A DNA stretch of 64,000 nt, taken from Streptomyces sp. NBC_00247 (GTDB lineage: Bacteria > Actinomycetota > Actinomycetes > Streptomycetales > Streptomycetaceae). Of the stretch, positions 53,786 to 63,198 are shown in pieces. The notes beneath the pieces are model-generated. The model was not told where the DNA came from and searched no databases. It worked only from the letters and a program-made list of their open reading frames with translations. The first letter of the stretch is position 1; every line of letters begins with the position of its first letter. The stretch spans positions 5,042,001 through 5,106,000 of the forward strand of contig NZ_CP108093.1 of NCBI RefSeq assembly GCF_036188265.1. The letters are read 5' to 3'. The translations under genes were made by a program, and so were the position numbers.

Positions 53786-54805
53786 ATGTCTGCTGCACTT
53801 CCCGCGTCCAGCCGCGAATGGCACCTCGTCGCCCGCCCGCACGGCTGGCCGAAGCCCGAGGACTTCGCGCTGCGTGAGGCGCCGGTCTCGGCTCCGGCCG
53901 AGGGCCACGTCCTCGTCCGCAACCTCTACTTCTCCGTCGACCCGTACATGCGCGGCCGGATGAACGACGTGAAGTCGTACACCCCGCCCTTCCAGCTCGA
54001 CAAGCCGATGGAAGGCGGCGCGGTCGGCGAGGTCGTCGCCTCGAACGCCGAGGGCATCGCGGTCGGCGACCACGTCCTGCACGGCCTCGGCTGGCGCGAG
54101 TACGCCGACGTCCCCGCGAACCGCGTGGCCAAGGTGGACCCGGACGTCGCCCCGCTCTCCGCCTACCTCGGCGTGCTCGGCATGACCGGTCTCACCGCCT
54201 ACGCGGGCCTCTTCGAGGTCGCCTCCTTCAAGGAGGGCGACGCGGTCTTCGTCTCCGGCGCCGCCGGAGCCGTGGGCAGCCAGGTCGGCCAGATGGCCCG
54301 GCTCAAGGGCGCCTCCCGCGTCATCGGATCGGCCGGCTCCGACGAGAAGGTCAAGCTCCTGGTCGAGGAGTACGGCTTCGACGCCGCGTTCAACTACAAG
54401 AACGGCCCGGTCCGCGACCAGCTCCGCGAGGCCGCCCCGGACGGCATCGACGTCTACTTCGACAACGTCGGCGGTGAGCACCTGGAAGCCGCGCTCTCGT
54501 CCTTCAACGTCCACGGCCGCGCCGCCATCTGCGGCATGATCGCGCAGTACAACAGCACCGAGCCGACGCCGGCTCCGCGCAACCTCGCGCTGGTCATCGG
54601 CAAGCGGCTCCGCCTGGAGGGCCTGCTCGTCGGCGACCACACCGCGCTCCGGCCGAAGTTCGTCGAGGAGGCCGCCGGCTGGCTGGCCTCGGGCGAGCTG
54701 AAGTACCGCGAGACCACCGTCGAGGGCATCGAGAACGGCTTCAGCGCCTTCGACGGCCTGATGCGCGGCGAGAACACCGGCAAGATGATCGTTTCGCTGG
54801 TCTGA
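53786..54805 (+). CDS. NADP-dependent MDR-family oxidoreductase
   Basis: A 339-aa zinc-free medium-chain reductase of the leukotriene-B4/prostaglandin reductase-like group, also curA-like. Seen are SVDPYMRGRMND near residue 50, GMTGLTAYAGLFEV, the NADP-binding GAAGAVGSQVGQMARL (about residue 158) and FDNVGGEHLEAAL. It should reduce alpha,beta-unsaturated carbonyls or quinones with NADPH. ATG 53786 follows GAGGAGA. It is divergent from a MarR gene and is followed by ohr on the same strand, suggesting an electrophile/oxidant-stress unit. Confidence 0.9.
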   Translation: MSAALPASSREWHLVARPHGWPKPEDFALREAPVSAPAEGHVLVRNLYFSVDPYMRGRMNDVKSYTPPFQLDKPMEGGAVGEVVASNAEGIAVGDHVLHGLGWREYADVPANRVAKVDPDVAPLSAYLGVLGMTGLTAYAGLFEVASFKEGDAVFVSGAAGAVGSQVGQMARLKGASRVIGSAGSDEKVKLLVEEYGFDAAFNYKNGPVRDQLREAAPDGIDVYFDNVGGEHLEAALSSFNVHGRAAICGMIAQYNSTEPTPAPRNLALVIGKRLRLEGLLVGDHTALRPKFVEEAAGWLASGELKYRETTVEGIENGFSAFDGLMRGENTGKMIVSLV

Positions 54806-54810
54806 CCGCA

Positions 54811-54870
54811 GGATCGTCCGTCACCGACAGCTCCGTCACGGACAGCTCGCTCACGGACAGCTCCGTCACC
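54811..54870. repeat. four 15-bp tandem repeats between oxidoreductase and ohr
   Basis: Imperfect 15-base units (GACAGCTCCGTCACG and variants) at 54811, 54826, 54841 and 54856 fill most of the 100-base gap before ohr. Confidence 0.88.
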
Positions 54871-54904
54871 GACAACGGCCTTACCCACAGGAGGAGTACC
54901 GCGC

Positions 54905-55333
54905 ATGAGCATCCCGAACATAACCGTCGCCTACACCGCCGTCGCCACCGCCGAGAACGGCCGTGACGGCCGGGTGTACTCCGACGACGGCAACCTCGAC
55001 GTCGTCGTCAACCCGCCGAAGACGATGGGCGGCAGCGGCAACGGCACCAACCCCGAGCAGCTCTTCGCGGCCGGCTACAGCGCCTGTTTCCAGAGCGCCC
55101 TCGGCGTCGTGGCCCGACAGAAGAAGATCAGCATCGCCGGGTCCACCGTGACCGCGTCGGTCGGCATCGGCCAGGCGGACACGGGCGGCTTCGGCCTGGA
55201 GGTCACGCTCACCGTCTCCATCCCGGACGTCGGCACGGAGACCGCGCGTGAACTCGTGGAGCAGGCCCACCAGGTCTGCCCGTACTCCAACGCCACGCGC
55301 GGCAACATCAAGGTCGACCTCGTCGTCGCCTGA
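54905..55333 (+). CDS. ohr: organic hydroperoxide resistance protein, Ohr/OsmC
   Basis: A 142-aa thiol peroxidase that reduces organic hydroperoxides. The two catalytic cysteines are in AAGYSACFQSALG (about residue 60) and AHQVCPYSNATRGN (about 124). The family Arg is expected in the loop YSDDGNLDVVVNPP region. ATG 54905 has AGGAGG at good spacing. It probably shares regulation with the oxidoreductase upstream and the divergent MarR, although that MarR lacks the OhrR sensing cysteine. Confidence 0.93.
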   Translation: MSIPNITVAYTAVATAENGRDGRVYSDDGNLDVVVNPPKTMGGSGNGTNPEQLFAAGYSACFQSALGVVARQKKISIAGSTVTASVGIGQADTGGFGLEVTLTVSIPDVGTETARELVEQAHQVCPYSNATRGNIKVDLVVA

Positions 55334-55356
55334 CCCCGCCGCACCACGGCGAGGCC

Positions 55357-55395
55357 GCACCCCCCGGACACCCACTGGCGGCGTCCGGGGGGTGC
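55357..55395 (+). terminator. terminator after ohr
   Basis: Perfect 13-base arms (55357-55369, 55383-55395) and a 13-base loop, 24 bases after the ohr stop and 17 before the next start. Confidence 0.85.
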
Positions 55396-55412
55396 GCACG
55401 TACCCTGGCGCC

Positions 55413-56246
55413 ATGAGTGATCTCGGGGCCGGATTCGGCTACTTGCTGAAGGGGCAGCGCTGGGTCGTCCGGCACGGCCGCTGGTTCGGTTTCGGGCTGC
55501 TGCCGGGGCTGATCACCCTCGTCCTGTACCTCGGAGCACTCGTCGGACTCGCCTACGGCGCCGACGACTTGGCCGACTGGTCCACCCCGTTCGCCGACGA
55601 CTGGTCGTCGCCCTGGCTCGGCCTGCTCCGCAACACGCTGACCGTACTGGTCTTCGCCTTCGGGCTGTTCCTCGCCGTCATCACCTTCACCGCCGTCACG
55701 CTCCTGGTGGGCCAGCCGTTCTACGAGTCGCTCTCCGAGGAGGTCGACCGCAGCGAGGGCGGCGAGGTCCCCGAGTCCGGGCTGCCGCTCTGGCGCGAAC
55801 TCTGGCTCTCCGCGCGGGACTCCGTCCGCATCCTGGTGCGGGTCTCCCTCTACGGCATCCTCCTCTTCGCCCTCGGGTTCATCCCGGTGGCCGGACAGAC
55901 CGTCGTGCCCGCCCTCGGCTTCTGCGTCTCCGGCTACTTCCTCGCCGAGGAACTCACCTCCGTGGCCCTTCAGCGCCGGGGACGCGACCTGCGCGCCCGT
56001 CTGGCGCTGCTGCGCGGCCGGCGGACGCTGGTGCTGGGCTTCGGCGTCCCCCTGACGCTCGCCTTCCTGATCCCGGTCGTCGCGGTGTTCCTGATGCCGG
56101 GCGCCGTGGCCGGGGCGACCCTGCTGGTGCGCGACCTCGTCGGCGCGGAGGACGCGGAGGACGCGCAGGGTCCGCAGAACGCGCAGGACGCCTCCGGCGC
56201 AACGGTCCCGCCGGTCACCTCGCTCCTGAAGCCCGAGGACGACTGA
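55413..56246 (+). CDS. EI24/CysZ-like membrane protein
   Basis: A 277-aa membrane protein. It has the EI24-domain opening (GFGYLLKGQRWVVRHGRWFG), several paired helices and the motif LLVGQPFYESLSEEVDR near residue 107. The late segment FIPVAGQTVVPALGFCVSGY resembles CysZ sulfate channels. The C-terminal 30 residues are acidic and low-complexity (AEDAEDAQGPQNAQDA). A transport role is inference. No ribosome site is evident before ATG 55413, so it may be leaderless. Confidence 0.83.
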   Translation: MSDLGAGFGYLLKGQRWVVRHGRWFGFGLLPGLITLVLYLGALVGLAYGADDLADWSTPFADDWSSPWLGLLRNTLTVLVFAFGLFLAVITFTAVTLLVGQPFYESLSEEVDRSEGGEVPESGLPLWRELWLSARDSVRILVRVSLYGILLFALGFIPVAGQTVVPALGFCVSGYFLAEELTSVALQRRGRDLRARLALLRGRRTLVLGFGVPLTLAFLIPVVAVFLMPGAVAGATLLVRDLVGAEDAEDAQGPQNAQDASGATVPPVTSLLKPEDD

Positions 56247-56476
56247 GGGGCTGAAGCGGCTTCCGGCCCCCGGGGCCCGGCAGGCGTCCGCTCTCCCCGT
56301 GCGGCCCGGTCCGCCTCCGTACGCGACCGAGTGCGTTGATTTGGGGCGTAGTTGGCGCGGTGGTCGCCTCGGCGTCTCCTGGCTGACGGAGAGTACGGAG
56401 CTGCCCCGTCCCTCCGCACGCGTTCCGGGGCCGGGGGTCGCGCGAGTCGGCACCCGGCCCCGCCAGGAGCCGCCCC

Positions 56477-58606
56477 ATGACCAGCGCGACCTCCGTCGAC
56501 ATACGTTCCCGTCCGGTGGACGGCACGGCAGGACCCGCTCCCGGCGGGGCCCCCGCCCACCGGACGGACATCCAGGGCCTACGGGCCGTCGCCGTGGGGC
56601 TGGTGGTGCTCTCGCACGCCGGAGTGGCCGGGGTGGCCGGCGGCTATGTGGGCGTCGACGTCTTCTTCGTGATCTCCGGCTTCCTGATCACCACCCTGCT
56701 GCTGCGCGAACACGCCGCCACCGGACGGGTGTCGCTCCGCGCCTTCTACGCCCGCCGCGCACTGCGGCTGCTGCCGGCCGCCTCGCTGGTGACCGTCCTG
56801 ACCCTGGCCGGGGCCTGGACGTTCCTGTCGAAGGCACGCCTCGCCGAGTACGCGGGAGACGCGCTCAGCAGCGCGCTGTACCTGGTCAACTTCCGCCTGG
56901 CGCGGTCCGGTACGGACTATCTGGCGCAGGACAGCCCGCCGTCCCCGTTCCAGCACTTCTGGTCGCTGGCCGTGGAGGAGCAGTTCTACCTGGGGTGGCC
57001 GCTGCTCCTGCTGCTGGCCCTGCGTCTCGCCCGGGGGCGTTACGCGCGGGTGGCCCTGCCGCTCGGGGCGGTCTGCCTGGGGTCGTTCGCGCTGAGCGTC
57101 CTGCTCACCCGCTCCTCGGCCTCCTGGGCGTACTTCGGCACCCCCGCACGGGCCTGGGAGCTGGGCGCCGGAGCCATGACGGCCCTCGCGGCCGGCCGGC
57201 CGGGGCCTGTACCGGCCCCGGGCCGGTCGCGCCCGTGGTTCGCCGCCGCACTGAGCTGGTCCGGCCTGGCCTGCGTGCTCGTCGCGGCCCTCCGGTACGA
57301 CGACGCGACCCCGTTCCCCGGCCACCACGCCGCGTTGCCGGTGCTCGGCACCGTCCTGGTCCTCGGCGCGGGCGCCGCGCCCGCCCGGTACGGTGCCGGG
57401 CTGCTACTGGGCCGGCGGCCCCTGGTGTGGGCCGGCGGACTCTCGTACGGCTGGTACCTCTGGCACTGGCCGCTGCTGGTGATCGGCCCGATGGCGCTCG
57501 GCGGCGACGGCGGGGTACCCACGGCGCTCGCGCTGTGCGCGGTCGCCCTCGTCCTGGCCTGGCTGACCCTCCACCTGGTGGAGAACCCGGTCCGCTTCCA
57601 CCGGGCGTTCGGGGGGCACCCCCGCCGGGCCCTGATGCTGGGCGCCGGGCTCGCGGCAGGGATCACGGCGCTGGCGCTGACGGCCGCCGCCGTGCCGCCG
57701 GTGATCGAGACGGGCCCGCCGGCACCGGCCCTCGCCCGGGAGCTGGCCGGGGCCCCGGACCCGGCGGCGCGGCTGACCCGGCTCATCGCCGCCGCACCGG
57801 CCGAACTCCCCGCCAACCTCGCCCCCGGCCCGGCCGGGGTGAAGGCGGCCCGGTCCGCCGTCTACCGCGACGGCTGCCAGGCCTCCTACGACAGTACGGA
57901 GGTACGGCCCTGCGTCTACGGGGACCCGGCCGGCTCCCGGACCGTGGTGCTCTTCGGCGACTCCCACGCCGCCCAGTGGTTCCCCGCCTTCCAGCGCCTG
58001 GCCACCGACCACCACTGGAGGCTGGTCTCCCTGACCAAGGCGTCCTGCAAGGCCGCCGAGGTCACCATCATCAGCGCCCACCGGCCGTACACCGCCTGCG
58101 ACACCTGGCGGAAGAAGGCCCTCGCACGGATCGAGTCCCTCCACCCCGACCTGGTCGTCGTCACCTCGTCGGACGCGGGAGACCCCTACCGCCCCACCGC
58201 CGACCCGCTCGGCCAGTGGACGGGCGGCTTCGAGACCGTCTACCGGCGGCTGGCCGCCCACGGCACCCGCGTCGCCGCCCTCCTCGACACCCCGTGGCCC
58301 AAGGGCGACCCGGTGGACTGCGCCGCGGACAACTCCACCCGGCTGCGGGCCTGCGGCACCACCCTCTCCGCCGCGATCCACGACCCGGTGCGCTCCCGGG
58401 CCGTGCGCTCCGCGGCCTCGGCGACCGGCGCCACTCTCATCGACCCGCGGGCCTGGGTCTGCGACACCCGCGCCGGTCGCTGCCCCGTCGTCGTCGGCAA
58501 CGTCTCCGTCTACCGCGACACCAGCCACCTCTCGGACGGCTACACGACCGCGCTGGCCCCGGTGCTGGAGCCGGTGATCGAGGGACTGCTGGAATCCAGG
58601 CCCTGA
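56477..58606 (+). CDS. acyltransferase 3 fused to SGNH domain
   Basis: A 709-aa OatA-like protein. The N-terminal acyltransferase-3 domain has about ten helices. It carries the catalytic His region RAVAVGLVVLSHAG, then GVDVFFVISGFLITTLLL and FWSLAVEEQFYLGWPLLLLL. The C-terminal extracellular SGNH domain (about residues 480-700) has the Ser block VVLFGDSHAAQWFPAF and the Asp-His block DTSHLSDGYT. Together they move an acyl group across the membrane onto a cell-wall or extracellular polymer. ATG 56477 follows CAGGAG. Confidence 0.9.
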   Translation: MTSATSVDIRSRPVDGTAGPAPGGAPAHRTDIQGLRAVAVGLVVLSHAGVAGVAGGYVGVDVFFVISGFLITTLLLREHAATGRVSLRAFYARRALRLLPAASLVTVLTLAGAWTFLSKARLAEYAGDALSSALYLVNFRLARSGTDYLAQDSPPSPFQHFWSLAVEEQFYLGWPLLLLLALRLARGRYARVALPLGAVCLGSFALSVLLTRSSASWAYFGTPARAWELGAGAMTALAAGRPGPVPAPGRSRPWFAAALSWSGLACVLVAALRYDDATPFPGHHAALPVLGTVLVLGAGAAPARYGAGLLLGRRPLVWAGGLSYGWYLWHWPLLVIGPMALGGDGGVPTALALCAVALVLAWLTLHLVENPVRFHRAFGGHPRRALMLGAGLAAGITALALTAAAVPPVIETGPPAPALARELAGAPDPAARLTRLIAAAPAELPANLAPGPAGVKAARSAVYRDGCQASYDSTEVRPCVYGDPAGSRTVVLFGDSHAAQWFPAFQRLATDHHWRLVSLTKASCKAAEVTIISAHRPYTACDTWRKKALARIESLHPDLVVVTSSDAGDPYRPTADPLGQWTGGFETVYRRLAAHGTRVAALLDTPWPKGDPVDCAADNSTRLRACGTTLSAAIHDPVRSRAVRSAASATGATLIDPRAWVCDTRAGRCPVVVGNVSVYRDTSHLSDGYTTALAPVLEPVIEGLLESRP

Positions 58607-58634
58607 GCCCCGCCCGCTCGGGCCCGGCAGTCCC

Positions 58635-61034
58635 TCAGGCCCCGACGTACGCCGCCAGATGCTCGCCCGTCAGGGTGGAGCGGGCGGCGACCAGATCGGC
58701 CGGGGTGCCCTCGAAGACGATGCGCCCGCCGTCGTGGCCCGCCCCGGGACCGAGGTCGACGATCCAGTCGGCGTGCGCCATGACCGCCTGGTGGTGCTCC
58801 ACCACGATCACCGACTTGCCGGAGTCCACGAGCCGGTCGAGCAGTCCGAGCAACTGCTCGACATCGGCGAGGTGCAGACCCGTGGTCGGCTCGTCGAGCA
58901 GATAGATCCCGCCCTTCTCGCCCATGTGCGTCGCCAGCTTGAGGCGTTGGCGCTCACCGCCGGAGAGCGTCGTCAACGGCTGCCCCAGGGTGAGGTATCC
59001 GAGCCCGACGTCCACCAGCCGGCCGAGGATCCGCTCCGCGGCCGGGGTCGCCGCCTCGCCCTCGGCGAAGAACTCCCGTGCCTCGGCTGCCGACATGGCG
59101 AGCACCTCGCTGATGTCCCGCCCACCGAGCCGGTATTCCAGCACCGAATCCTGGTAACGGCGCCCCTCGCACTCCTCGCAGACCGAGGCGACACCCGCCA
59201 TCATCGCCAGATCGGTGTAGACGACGCCGATGCCGTTGCAACCGGCGCACGCACCCTCGGAGTTGGCGCTGAAGAGTGCCGGCTTCACGCCGTTGGCCTT
59301 CGCGAACGCCTTGCGGACCGGGTCCAGCAGTCCGGTGTACGTCGCCGGATTGCTGCGCCGCGAACCCCGGATCGGGCTCTGGTCCACCGACACCACGTCC
59401 CCGCCCCCGGCCTGCCGCGGCAGCGCCCCGTGCACCAGCGAACTCTTGCCGGAACCGGCGACCCCGGTGACGACCGTGAGCACCCCGAGCGGGAGGTCCA
59501 CGTCCACGTCCCGCAGGTTGTGCGCGCAGGCGCCCCGGATCTCCAGGGCCCCGGTGGGCTCCCGCACCTCGTCCTTCAGCTTCGCCCGGTCGTCGAAGTG
59601 GCGGCCGGTGACCGTGTCGCTCTTCCGCAGTCCCTCCACGGTCCCCTCGAAGCAGACCGTGCCGCCGGCCGCACCGGCGCCGGGACCCAGGTCCACCACA
59701 TGGTCGGCGATGGAGATCGTCTCCGGCTTGTGCTCCACCACGAGCACCGTGTTGCCCTTGTCCCGCAGCCGCAGCAGCAGGTCGTTCATCCGCTGGATGT
59801 CGTGCGGGTGCAGCCCGACGGTCGGCTCGTCGAAGACGTACGTGACGTCGGTGAGCGAGGAACCGAGATGGCGGACCATCTTCACGCGCTGCGCCTCACC
59901 GCCGGAGAGCGTGCCGGCCGGACGGTCGAGCGAGAGGTAGCCGAGGCCGATCTCCACGAACGAGTCGAGGGTCCGCCCCAGCGCGGTGAGCAGCGGCGCC
60001 ACCGAGGGCTCGTCCAGAGCGGCCACCCACGCGGCGAGATCGCTGATCTGCATCGTGCAGGCGTCGGCGATGGAGAGGCGTGCGATCTTCGAGGACCGCG
60101 CGCCCTCGCTGAGCCGGGTGCCCTCGCACTCGGGGCAGGTGTCGAAGGTCACCGCCCGCTCCACGAACGCCCGGACGTGCGGCTGGAGCGACTCCTTGTC
60201 CTTGGAGAGGAAGGACTTCTGGATCTTGGGGATCAGCCCCTCGTAGGTGAGGTTGACGCCCTCGACCTTCACCTTGGTGGGCTCCCGGTGCAGGAAGTCC
60301 CGCATCTCCTTCTCGGTGAAGTCGCGGATCGGCTTGTCCGGGTCGAGGAAGCCGGACCCCGCGTAGACCCGCACGGTCCAGAAGCTGTCGGACTTCCAGC
60401 CGGGGATGGTGAACGCGCCCTCGGCCAGCGACTTGGAGTCGTCGTAGAGCTGGGTGAGGTCGATGTCGGAGACGGTGCCCCGGCCCTCGCAGCGCGGGCA
60501 CATCCCGCCGGTCCGGTTGAAGGTGGCCTTCACGGCCTTCTTGTTGCCGCGTTCGACGGTGATGGCGCCGCTCGCCCGTACCGAGGGGACGTTGAACGCG
60601 TAAGCGCTCGGCGGGCCGATGTGCGGCTCGCCGAGACGGCTGAAGAGGATGCGCAGCATGGCGTTGGCGTCGGTGGCGGTGCCGACGGTGGAGCGGGGGT
60701 CGCCGCCGAGGCGCTGCTGGTCGACGAGGATCGCGGTGGTCAGGCCGTCGAGCACGTCCACCTCGGGCCGTGCCTGGGTGGGCATGAAGCCCTGCACGAA
60801 GGCGCTGTACGTCTCGTTGATCAGCCGTTGCGACTCGGCGGCGACGGTGCCGAACACCAGGGAGCTCTTGCCCGAGCCGGAGACGCCGGTGAACACCGTC
60901 AGCCGGCGCTTCGGGAGTTCGACATGGACGTCCTTGAGGTTGTTCACCCGCGCGCCGTGCACCCGGATCAGATCGTGGCCGTCCGCACCGCGCTCCGCCG
61001 CCGACCGGCGATCCGTCCCCTGGGCCCTGCTCAT
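58635..61034 (-). CDS. UvrA-like ABC ATPase (drug-resistance type)
   Basis: A 799-aa soluble ATPase with two ABC domains. Walker A motifs are TGVSGSGKSSLVFG and TGVAGSGKSSLVHG. Signatures are LSGGEAQRVKMV and LSGGERQRLKLA. Zinc-type pairs CPRCEGRG, CPECEGTR, CAGCNGIG and CEECEGRR are all present. It is about 150 residues shorter than UvrA, and the UvrB-binding region seems absent. It therefore fits UvrA2/DrrC-like proteins linked to resistance against DNA-binding drugs rather than the housekeeping repair subunit. No drug biosynthesis genes are visible beside it. Confidence 0.88.
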   Translation of the reverse strand: MSRAQGTDRRSAAERGADGHDLIRVHGARVNNLKDVHVELPKRRLTVFTGVSGSGKSSLVFGTVAAESQRLINETYSAFVQGFMPTQARPEVDVLDGLTTAILVDQQRLGGDPRSTVGTATDANAMLRILFSRLGEPHIGPPSAYAFNVPSVRASGAITVERGNKKAVKATFNRTGGMCPRCEGRGTVSDIDLTQLYDDSKSLAEGAFTIPGWKSDSFWTVRVYAGSGFLDPDKPIRDFTEKEMRDFLHREPTKVKVEGVNLTYEGLIPKIQKSFLSKDKESLQPHVRAFVERAVTFDTCPECEGTRLSEGARSSKIARLSIADACTMQISDLAAWVAALDEPSVAPLLTALGRTLDSFVEIGLGYLSLDRPAGTLSGGEAQRVKMVRHLGSSLTDVTYVFDEPTVGLHPHDIQRMNDLLLRLRDKGNTVLVVEHKPETISIADHVVDLGPGAGAAGGTVCFEGTVEGLRKSDTVTGRHFDDRAKLKDEVREPTGALEIRGACAHNLRDVDVDLPLGVLTVVTGVAGSGKSSLVHGALPRQAGGGDVVSVDQSPIRGSRRSNPATYTGLLDPVRKAFAKANGVKPALFSANSEGACAGCNGIGVVYTDLAMMAGVASVCEECEGRRYQDSVLEYRLGGRDISEVLAMSAAEAREFFAEGEAATPAAERILGRLVDVGLGYLTLGQPLTTLSGGERQRLKLATHMGEKGGIYLLDEPTTGLHLADVEQLLGLLDRLVDSGKSVIVVEHHQAVMAHADWIVDLGPGAGHDGGRIVFEGTPADLVAARSTLTGEHLAAYVGA

Positions 61035-61148
61035 GCTGTCTCCTCCTGCGGTGCGGCGTCCTGGCGCGCGTACGGGTGTCCTGGCGTGCGGTGTTCTGCG
61101 GTGCGGCGGTCTACCGTGCCACGTTCCGCGGTGTGGCGGGTGTGCGCG

Positions 61149-61562
61149 TCACTTCTTGTTCTGGGTGAAGCGCAGCATGTTGCCGGACGGGTCGCGGAAG
61201 GCGCAGTCGCGGACGCCGTAGGGCTGGTCGAGCGGTTCCTGGATCACTTCGCCGCCTCCTTCGCGGATGCGCTCGAAGGTGGCGTCGACGTCGTCGGTCG
61301 AGAAGATGACTCCGCGCAGCAGGCCCTTCGCGAGGAGCTCCGCCACGGCCTGCCGGTCGGCGGCCGAGGCGCCCGGGTCCGCCAGCGGCGGCTCCAGCAC
61401 GATGTTCACGTCGGGCTGCGAGGGAGAGCCGACGGTCACCCAGCGCATCCCCTCGAACCCCACGTCGTTGCGGACTTCGAGCCCGAGCACGTCGCGGTAG
61501 AAGGGGAGCGCCTTGTCGTGGTCGTCGACGGCGATGAAGGTCTGGGAAAGGTTGATGTCCAT
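61149..61562 (-). CDS. VOC family (glyoxalase/bleomycin-resistance-like) protein
   Basis: A 137-aa single-domain VOC protein. It opens MDINLSQTFIAVDDHDKALPFYRDVLGLEVR, a canonical first beta-alpha-beta unit, and ends GVRDCAFRDPSGNMLRFTQ with a metal-site-like Asp-Pro-Ser-Gly-Asn. It may bind a metal and a small substrate or sequester a drug. I start at ATG 61562 by family fit; ATG 61604 would overlap the upstream AraC gene by 20 bases. It follows that regulator closely and is probably controlled by it. Confidence 0.85.
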   Translation of the reverse strand: MDINLSQTFIAVDDHDKALPFYRDVLGLEVRNDVGFEGMRWVTVGSPSQPDVNIVLEPPLADPGASAADRQAVAELLAKGLLRGVIFSTDDVDATFERIREGGGEVIQEPLDQPYGVRDCAFRDPSGNMLRFTQNKK

Positions 61563-61584
61563 GCGTTTCACGCTACGGGCGGGG

Positions 61585-61995
61585 TCATCGTTTCGCTTCT
61601 CCATTCCTGACCGGTCGCGTGTGGATCTTCGCGACGCAGGCGGGGACGGCCGCGCCCGCCTCGTGGGAACGCGCCCGGTAGGCGCTCGGGCTCTCGCCGA
61701 CCAGCTCGGTGAAGCGCGAGCTGAAGGACCCCAGCGAGGTACAGCCGACCTCGAAGCAGACCTCGGTGACCGACAGGTCGCCCCGCCGCAGCAGCGCTTT
61801 CGCCCGCTCGATCCGGCGGGTCATGAGGTAGTTGTACGGGGTCTCCCCGTAGGCCGCCTTGAAGCTGCGGGAGAAGTGGCCCGCCGACATCAGGGCGGTA
61901 CGGGCCAGCGCGGGGACGTCGAGCGGCTCGGCGTACTCGCGGTCCATCCGGTCGCGGGCCCGGCGCAGTCTGCGGAGGTCTTCCAACGACGTCAT
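61585..61995 (-). CDS. AraC-family regulator (HTH only)
   Basis: A 136-aa protein that is essentially the AraC DNA-binding domain. The first helix-turn-helix is DVPALARTALMSAGHFSRSF, the second SVTEVCFEVGCTSLGSFSSR followed by FTELVGESPSAYRA. There is no separate ligand domain, and a short tail follows. ATG 61995 is the natural start. It is immediately upstream of the VOC gene, a pairing seen repeatedly in actinobacteria, so activation of that gene is likely. Confidence 0.9.
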   Translation of the reverse strand: MTSLEDLRRLRRARDRMDREYAEPLDVPALARTALMSAGHFSRSFKAAYGETPYNYLMTRRIERAKALLRRGDLSVTEVCFEVGCTSLGSFSSRFTELVGESPSAYRARSHEAGAAVPACVAKIHTRPVRNGEAKR

Positions 61996-62118
61996 CCGGC
62001 CACCTTCGCACGGGGGCCCCGAGCGCGCCCGGCACTTCGGGGGATCAGGGAGCGCTCGCCATGCGCATGATCGTGCCGTACCCGGGTACGTACCGGGTTC
62101 GGGACGGTCCACGCAACC

Positions 62119-62160
62119 GAGGAGCCCCGCAGCGGACCTGACACCGCTGCGGGGCTCCTC
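62119..62160. terminator. 17-bp hairpin upstream of AraC, after aldose epimerase
   Basis: Perfect 17-base arms (62119-62135, 62144-62160) with an eight-base loop, 28 bases after the epimerase stop codon. Confidence 0.85.
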
Positions 62161-62187
62161 CCCGCCCCGTCTCCGCCCCGCCAGGGG

Positions 62188-63189
62188 TCAGCGTACGGAG
62201 AAGCCGTACTCCGTCGTCGAGACGTACTCCCCGCCCGGCCGCAGCACCGTGCTCGGGAAGTGGGGCCGGTTCGGCGAGTCCGGGAAGTGCTGGGTCTCCA
62301 GCGCGATCCCGGCCGACGGCACGAAGGGGCCGCCGCCGAGGTGGTCGGCGGTGTAGAGCTGGATGCCCGGCTCGGTCGTACGCACCGTCAGTGCCCGCCC
62401 GGAGCCCGCGTCGTACAGCTCGGCGGAGACTTCCGCGAGGTCGCCCGGAGCGTCCAGGACGTAGTTGTGGTCGTACCCCGGGCCCACCGGCTTCGGCCGG
62501 CGGAAGTCGAACCGGGTGCCGTCCACCGGGGCGAGTTCACCGGTCGGCAGGGAGGCGGCGTCCACCGGGGTGATCCGCCCGGCCGCGATCCGCAGCTCGT
62601 GCCCGAGCGCGCTGCCGGTGCCCGCGCCGGCCAGGTTCCAGTAGCTGTGGTTGGTGAGGTTCACGACGGTCGGCGCGTCGGTCGTCGCCCGGTAGCCGAT
62701 CCGCAGCGCCCCGCCCGGCTCCAGCGTGTACGTCACCGAGACCGCGAGCCGTCCGGGGAAGCCTTCTTCGCCGTCCTCGGCGACGAGGCCGAGCTCCACG
62801 CCGCCGTCCACCTCGCGGGCCGCCCAGACCCGCTTGTCGAAGCCTCGCGCCCCGCCGTGCAGCTGGTTGGGGCCCTCGTTGGCGGTGAGCCGGTGGGTGC
62901 GGCCGTCGAGATCGAAGGAGGCGCCGCCGATGCGGTTCGCGTACCGCCCGCAGACCGCGCCGAAGAAGGGCGAGGCGTGGGTGAGGTATCCGGCGAGGTC
63001 CGGCAGTCCGAGGACGATCTCGCCGGGCGCCCCGTCCCGGTCCGGCACCTCGACGGACTGCTGAATCGCGCCGTACGTCAGCAGGCGTACCCGGGTCCCG
63101 TCGCGCTCCAGGGTCCAGCGCTCCACGGACGTACCGTCCGGGAGAGTGCCGAACGCGTCACTGCTGATCGTCGTCGTACTCGTACTCAT
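62188..63189 (-). CDS. galM: aldose 1-epimerase
   Basis: A 333-aa mutarotase interconverting alpha and beta aldoses. Seen are FFGAVCGRYANRI (about residue 73), LHGGARGFDKRVW with the first catalytic His (about 108), and TVVNLTNHSYWNL with the second (about 165-177). The catalytic Glu is expected in GIALETQHFPDSPN (about 300). ATG 63189 has a weak leader. No galactose genes flank it. It ends at a strong hairpin. Confidence 0.92.
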   Translation of the reverse strand: MSTSTTTISSDAFGTLPDGTSVERWTLERDGTRVRLLTYGAIQQSVEVPDRDGAPGEIVLGLPDLAGYLTHASPFFGAVCGRYANRIGGASFDLDGRTHRLTANEGPNQLHGGARGFDKRVWAAREVDGGVELGLVAEDGEEGFPGRLAVSVTYTLEPGGALRIGYRATTDAPTVVNLTNHSYWNLAGAGTGSALGHELRIAAGRITPVDAASLPTGELAPVDGTRFDFRRPKPVGPGYDHNYVLDAPGDLAEVSAELYDAGSGRALTVRTTEPGIQLYTADHLGGGPFVPSAGIALETQHFPDSPNRPHFPSTVLRPGGEYVSTTEYGFSVR

Positions 63190-63198
63190 GATCGGACT

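Noticed and set aside
56299..58905. 868-codon plus frame overlapping the acyltransferase
   Set aside because: Same-strand shadow frame rich in Arg, Pro and Gly; the acyltransferase-SGNH frame carries all family motifs.
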